Source: Cohnella algarum
GTDB lineage: Bacteria > Bacillota > Bacilli > Paenibacillales > Paenibacillaceae
Direction: 5' to 3'
DNA length: 64,000 nt
Assembly: GCF_016937515.1 (NCBI RefSeq)
Contig: NZ_JAFHKM010000002.1
Location: 1,731,001 to 1,795,000, forward strand
The notes under the pieces were generated by a model. It had not been told where the DNA came from and made no database searches. It saw only the letters and a list, made by a program, of their open reading frames with translations. The position numbers and the translations under genes are program-made. Positions within the stretch are counted from its first letter, which is position 1, and the number at the start of each line of letters is the position of its first letter. Positions 60,553 to 64,000 of this stretch are shown piece by piece.

Positions 60553-61491
60553 ATGGAAGCCTTGGCCCTGGAACACAAAGCGGAGCAAAACCGCGAGCTG
60601 CGCGAACGGCTGCTGCAACTGAAAAAAGAGCGCAACGCCATTATTCTCGCGCACTATTATCAGCGGGATGAAATACAGGAAGTCGCGGATTTTCGCGGGG
60701 ATTCGTTCCTGCTCGCCCAGAAGGCGGCGGAGACGGATGCCGACGTCATCGTGTTTTGCGGCGTGCATTTTATGGGGGAGAGCGCCAAAATTCTCGCCCC
60801 GAACAAAACGGTGCTCGTGCCCGACGAACGCGCCGGCTGCCCGATGGCCGACATGGTCAACCCGATCGGCCTGCGGGAGCTGAAAGCGAAGCATCCGAAC
60901 GCAAAAGTCGTCACGTACATCAATTCGTCCGCCGACGTCAAGGCCGAAACGGACATTTGCTGTACGTCCTCGAACGCGGTCAAGGTCGTCAACTCGATCG
61001 ACGCCGAAGAAATCATCTGGTGTCCGGACAAAAACCTCGGCCACTGGGTGCAGCAGCAAACCGGCAAAAACATGATTATCTGGGAAGGTTACTGCAACAC
61101 GCACGACATGCTCACGATCAAGGACGTCGTGGAGATGAAGGCGAAGTACCCGAACGCGCAGTTCGTCGTTCACCCCGAGTGCCGCCCGGAAGTCGTCGAG
61201 ATGGCCGACTACGTCGGAAGCACGACCGGCATCCTCAAGTATTGCCGGGAATCGGACTGCAAGGAGTTCATCGTCGGCACGGAGGACGGCACAGGGTACC
61301 AGCTGCGGCTGGACAGTCCGGACAAAACGTTCCATTTCGCTTCGAAATTCCTCGTCTGTCCGAACATGAAGGTCAACAACCTCAAAAAAGTCGTCCGCTG
61401 TCTGGAGACGATGCAACCGCAAATTTACGTGCCTGAAGATGTAGCCGAAAAAGCCAGAACGTCGCTCATGCGCATGCTGCAAGTGAAGTAG
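60553..61491 (+). CDS. nadA: Quinolinate synthase A
   Basis: Iron-sulfur enzyme that condenses iminoaspartate with dihydroxyacetone phosphate to quinolinate. The N-terminus has ERNAIILAHYYQRDEIQEVADFRGDSFLLAQKA. The three conserved cluster cysteines are in ERAGCPMADMV, HPECRPEV and FLVCPNMKVNNL. The start is ATG 60553, since GCGAGGAG lies about 10 bases upstream, giving 312 residues; ATG 60493 has no ribosome site. It leads nadA-nadB-nadC, an order that follows ftsH in Paenibacillaceae. Confidence 0.94.
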   Translation: MEALALEHKAEQNRELRERLLQLKKERNAIILAHYYQRDEIQEVADFRGDSFLLAQKAAETDADVIVFCGVHFMGESAKILAPNKTVLVPDERAGCPMADMVNPIGLRELKAKHPNAKVVTYINSSADVKAETDICCTSSNAVKVVNSIDAEEIIWCPDKNLGHWVQQQTGKNMIIWEGYCNTHDMLTIKDVVEMKAKYPNAQFVVHPECRPEVVEMADYVGSTTGILKYCRESDCKEFIVGTEDGTGYQLRLDSPDKTFHFASKFLVCPNMKVNNLKKVVRCLETMQPQIYVPEDVAEKARTSLMRMLQVK

Positions 61492-61526
61492 CATGCGCTA
61501 CTTTCTTCATGAGGAGATCTCCGATC

Positions 61527-63142
61527 ATGATTCCACGTTATATAGTCGATTTCGATCCGCGCGAGCTGCCCGAGCATAAAACCGACGTTATCGTGATCGG
61601 CGCCGGCATTGCGGGCCTGTTCGCCGCCCTTCAGGCGAGCCGCAGCGGCAAGCGGGTGCTGATGATCACGAAAAAATCGCTGTTTGACAGCAACACGAGG
61701 TATGCCCAAGGCGGCATCGCCGCCGTCATTTCCGAGGACGATTCGCCCGAATTTCATCGGCAGGATACGCTGATCGCCGGGGTCGGCCTTTGCGATCCGG
61801 AAGCGGTCGACGTGCTTGTCCATGAAGGGCCCCGCGGGGTGGAGGACCTCATTCGCTACGGAACGCATTTCGACGAGGAGAACGGCCTGCTGGCATTGAC
61901 CAAGGAAGGCGCTCACAGCCAGCGGCGCATTTTGCACGCCAACGGGGATGCAACCGGTTTCGAAATCGTGCGGGCGCTGGCGGAAAAAGTCGGGGCCGAT
62001 TCCCGGATCGAAGTATGGGAAAATCATTTTGCGCTCGATCTGCTCACCGAGGACGGGGAGTGCCGGGGGCGCTCGTCCAGAAGCCGAACGGCGCGCGCGT
62101 CGTCGTGCTCGGGCTCGCGACGGTGCTGTGCACCGGAGGCACGGGGCAGCTGTATCGCTACACGACGAACCCGGAGGTGGCGACCGGCGACGGCATCGCC
62201 ATGGCCTACCGGGCCGGGGCCGTCATTCGCGACATGGAATTCATCCAATTTCATCCGACTTCGTTATGCTACCCGGGAGCGCCGCGCTTCCTGATTTCCG
62301 AGGCGGTGCGGGGCGAAGGCGCCGTGCTTCGGAATATTCGGGGCGACCGCTTCATGGAAAAATATCACCCGCAGCTGGAGCTCGCGCCGCGCGACGTCGT
62401 GGCCAGGGCGATCGTCAGCGAAATGGAAGCGACGAAATCGACCTATGTCTATATCGATATTACCCATGAAACGCCGGAGCTGATCAAGCACCGGTTTCCG
62501 ACCATTTTCGAATACTGCCTTAATTACGGGCTCGATATGACGACCGACTGGATACCGGTCGCGCCGGCCGCCCACTATATGATGGGCGGGGTTCGGACCG
62601 ACCTGAACGGGGAAACGAGCATTCCGCGCTTGTTCGCCTGCGGCGAGGTATCGTCGACCGGCGTGCACGGCGCGAATCGGCTGGCGAGCAATTCGCTTTC
62701 GGAAGCGATCGTGTTCGGCCGCCGGATCGTGGAAAGGATCGGCACGTTGCGGCCGCTCGCCGCGGGCGTGCGGTCCGGAAGCGGCGAAAGCCGGAAAGCC
62801 GGCCCGACGGGCGCGATCGTCGAACGGAGATTGAAGCTGCAAAAAGTGATGGTCCGTTCGGTGGGGCTCAGGCGCAATCGGTCCGGTCTGCAAAAAGGAA
62901 TGGACGAGCTGAACCGCCAGCTTCCCGTGTTTCAGACGGCGCTGGCCAAACCGGAGGAGCTCGAGTTCGCCAATCTGCTGACGTGCGCGCTGCTCACGAC
63001 GAAAGCGGCGCTCGCCCGCGAGGAAAGCCGGGGCGCGCATTATCGCGAAGATTTCCCGGAACGGAACGACGAGGCATGGCAAAAGCACACGGTGCTGCAC
63101 CGAGAAAACGGAATCGGCGAGGAGGTTGTCGGACATGTTTGA
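61527..63142 (+). CDS. nadB: L-aspartate oxidase, interrupted by a -1 frameshift
   Basis: FAD enzyme oxidising L-aspartate to iminoaspartate for NadA. The first frame (61527 to about 62066) has the FAD loop VIVIGAGIAGLFAALQA and YAQGGIAAVISEDDSPEFH. The second frame has LCTGGTGQLYRYTTNPEVATGDG, RDMEFIQFHPTSL, AAHYMMGGVRTDL and GANRLASNSLSEAIVFG. Adding one G to the GGGGG run at 62065-62069 joins them as GECRGALVQKPNGARVVVLGLATVLCTGG. As written the first frame stops at 62294. ATG 61527 follows GAGGAG. It overlaps nadC by 8 bases. Confidence 0.92.
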
Positions 63143-64000
63143 GCGGGAGAGCGATTTTCGGATCGGGGGACCGGCGGTCGACGCCATCCGCGCGCAAATT
63201 CGCGCCTGGCTTGCGGAGGATATCGGCAGCGGCGACATCACGACGATGGCGACGGTGCCGCAAGGCCATCGCTCGAGCGGCATTATCCATGCGAAAGCAA
63301 GCGGCGTAGCAGCGGGCATGCCGCTCGCCCGGATCGTCTTCGAAACGGTCGATCCGTCGTTGGCGTTCGAAGCGAAAATCGCCGACGGGACCTTTCTTGA
63401 AAAAGGGACGGTGCTGGCGGTCGTCGAAGGCTCGACGCACAGCATTTTGACAGGGGAGCGCCTTGCGTTGAATTTGCTGCAGCGGCTTTCCGGCATCGCT
63501 ACCCAGACGAAAGTTTATGCCGATGCGGCGGCCGGATACTCCGTCAAAATCGCCGACACCCGGAAAACGACGCCCGGCCACCGCACGCTGGAGAAATACG
63601 CGGTGCGGATCGGCGGGGGCTACAACCATCGCTACGGCCTTTACGATGCCGTCATGATCAAGGATAACCACATTAAGGCGGCGGGCGGCATAACGGAAGC
63701 CGTGCGGGCCGCCAAGTCAAGGGCGCCGCACACGATGAAAATCGAGGTGGAGGCCGAGTCGCTCGCCCAGGCGGAGGAAGCGGCCAAGGCCGGGGCGGAC
63801 ATCGTCATGCTCGACAACATGCCGACCGACCGGCTGCGCGAAGCGGTCGCGCGCGTGCGCGAGCTGGATCCGCACGTGCTGCTGGAAGCGTCGGGCGGCG
63901 TTCGGCCGGAACGGGTGAAGGAGTTGGCGGCCGCCGGCGTGGACATCATTTCGGTCGGGAGCCTGACGCATTCGTTTCAAGCGCTGGACATCAGCCTTGA
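63135..64000 (+). CDS. nadC: Nicotinate-nucleotide pyrophosphorylase (carboxylating), 3'-truncated by the window
   Basis: Converts quinolinate and PRPP to nicotinate mononucleotide, completing de novo NAD synthesis. The frame is open from ATG 63135 to the window end (288 codons), and relatives are about 290 residues, so only a few residues are missing. Motifs are LAEDIGSGDITT, LTGERLALNLLQRLSGIATQT, ADTRKTTPGHRTLEKYAVRIGGGYNHRYGLYDAVMIKDNHI and EVEAESLAQAEEAAKAGADIVMLDNM. The start overlaps the nadB end, so the genes are translationally coupled. Confidence 0.95.
   Translation, partial: MFERESDFRIGGPAVDAIRAQIRAWLAEDIGSGDITTMATVPQGHRSSGIIHAKASGVAAGMPLARIVFETVDPSLAFEAKIADGTFLEKGTVLAVVEGSTHSILTGERLALNLLQRLSGIATQTKVYADAAAGYSVKIADTRKTTPGHRTLEKYAVRIGGGYNHRYGLYDAVMIKDNHIKAAGGITEAVRAAKSRAPHTMKIEVEAESLAQAEEAAKAGADIVMLDNMPTDRLREAVARVRELDPHVLLEASGGVRPERVKELAAAGVDIISVGSLTHSFQALDISL

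Noticed and set aside
60408..60671. Leader ORF upstream of nadA
   Set aside because: The frame starting MKMSRIVQTNERS has no ribosome site and runs into nadA out of frame without a conserved sequence.

Overview
The window is chromosomal DNA from an endospore-forming, moderately GC-rich Firmicute, most likely a member of the Paenibacillaceae (a Cohnella- or Paenibacillus-like organism). The backbone follows the Bacillus subtilis order yaaR-holB-ricT-yabA ... yabT-tilS-hpt-ftsH closely. It continues ftsH-nadA-nadB-nadC, an order I associate with Paenibacillaceae. Sporulation genes (yabG, sspF, spoVG, fin, spoVT, yabP, yabQ, spoIIE) confirm a spore former.

Layout. 1-5.7 kb: yaaR, holB, ricT, yabA, a TagO-like transferase, trmN6 and rsmI. 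5.8-9.1 kb: abrB on the minus strand, an HD phosphohydrolase where B. subtilis has metS, tatD, and a cyclic-di-AMP riboswitch ahead of a YabE-type cell-wall protein. 10.5-25 kb: rnmV, rsmA, yabG, veg, sspF, ispE, purR, ridA, spoVG, glmU, prs, rplY, pth, fin, mfd, and a PrsA-like lipoprotein overlapping mfd. 26-39.2 kb is an accessory block inserted between mfd and spoVT. It holds a DUF318/DUF1980 membrane pair under a Zur-like box, a urea-type ABC operon (urtABCDE, plus strand), and a convergent minus-strand operon potD-potA-potB-potC-speB-XRE/cupin regulator. A 52-bp tandem repeat array separates the last two. 39.5-49.9 kb returns to the backbone: spoVT, a flippase, mazG, HU, rqcP, yabP, yabQ, divIC, yabR, spoIIE. 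50.1-53.9 kb is a second insertion: a WYL regulator divergent from an SDR enzyme, and an ECF41-type sigma factor with its AhpD-like partner. 54.1-64 kb: yabS, yabT, tilS, hpt, ftsH, csaA (minus strand), nadA, nadB and nadC, which runs off the end.

How the parts work together. The backbone combines replication and repair (holB, yabA, mfd), RNA processing (rnmV, rsmA, rsmI, trmN6, tilS, pth), envelope and nucleotide precursors (tagO-like, glmU, ispE, prs, hpt, purR), NAD synthesis and sporulation. Readable control signals match known logic: a SigH-type promoter at spoVG, SigK-type at yabG, SigG-type at sspF, tandem near-consensus SigA promoters at veg, and a spoIIE promoter with the unusual 21-bp spacer and Spo0A-box-like sequences. 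The accessory block reads as a nitrogen-scavenging island for urea and polyamine or guanidino compounds. Both operons carry a 17-bp GlnR/TnrA-like sequence near the promoter, and the pot operon also has a 9-bp inverted repeat around its -10.

Three conserved genes (trmN6, glmU, nadB) are each broken by the same kind of event, one base missing from a G or C homopolymer. GlmU is essential, so sequencing or assembly error is the likeliest explanation. No tRNA, rRNA, CRISPR array, insertion sequence or prophage was recognised.
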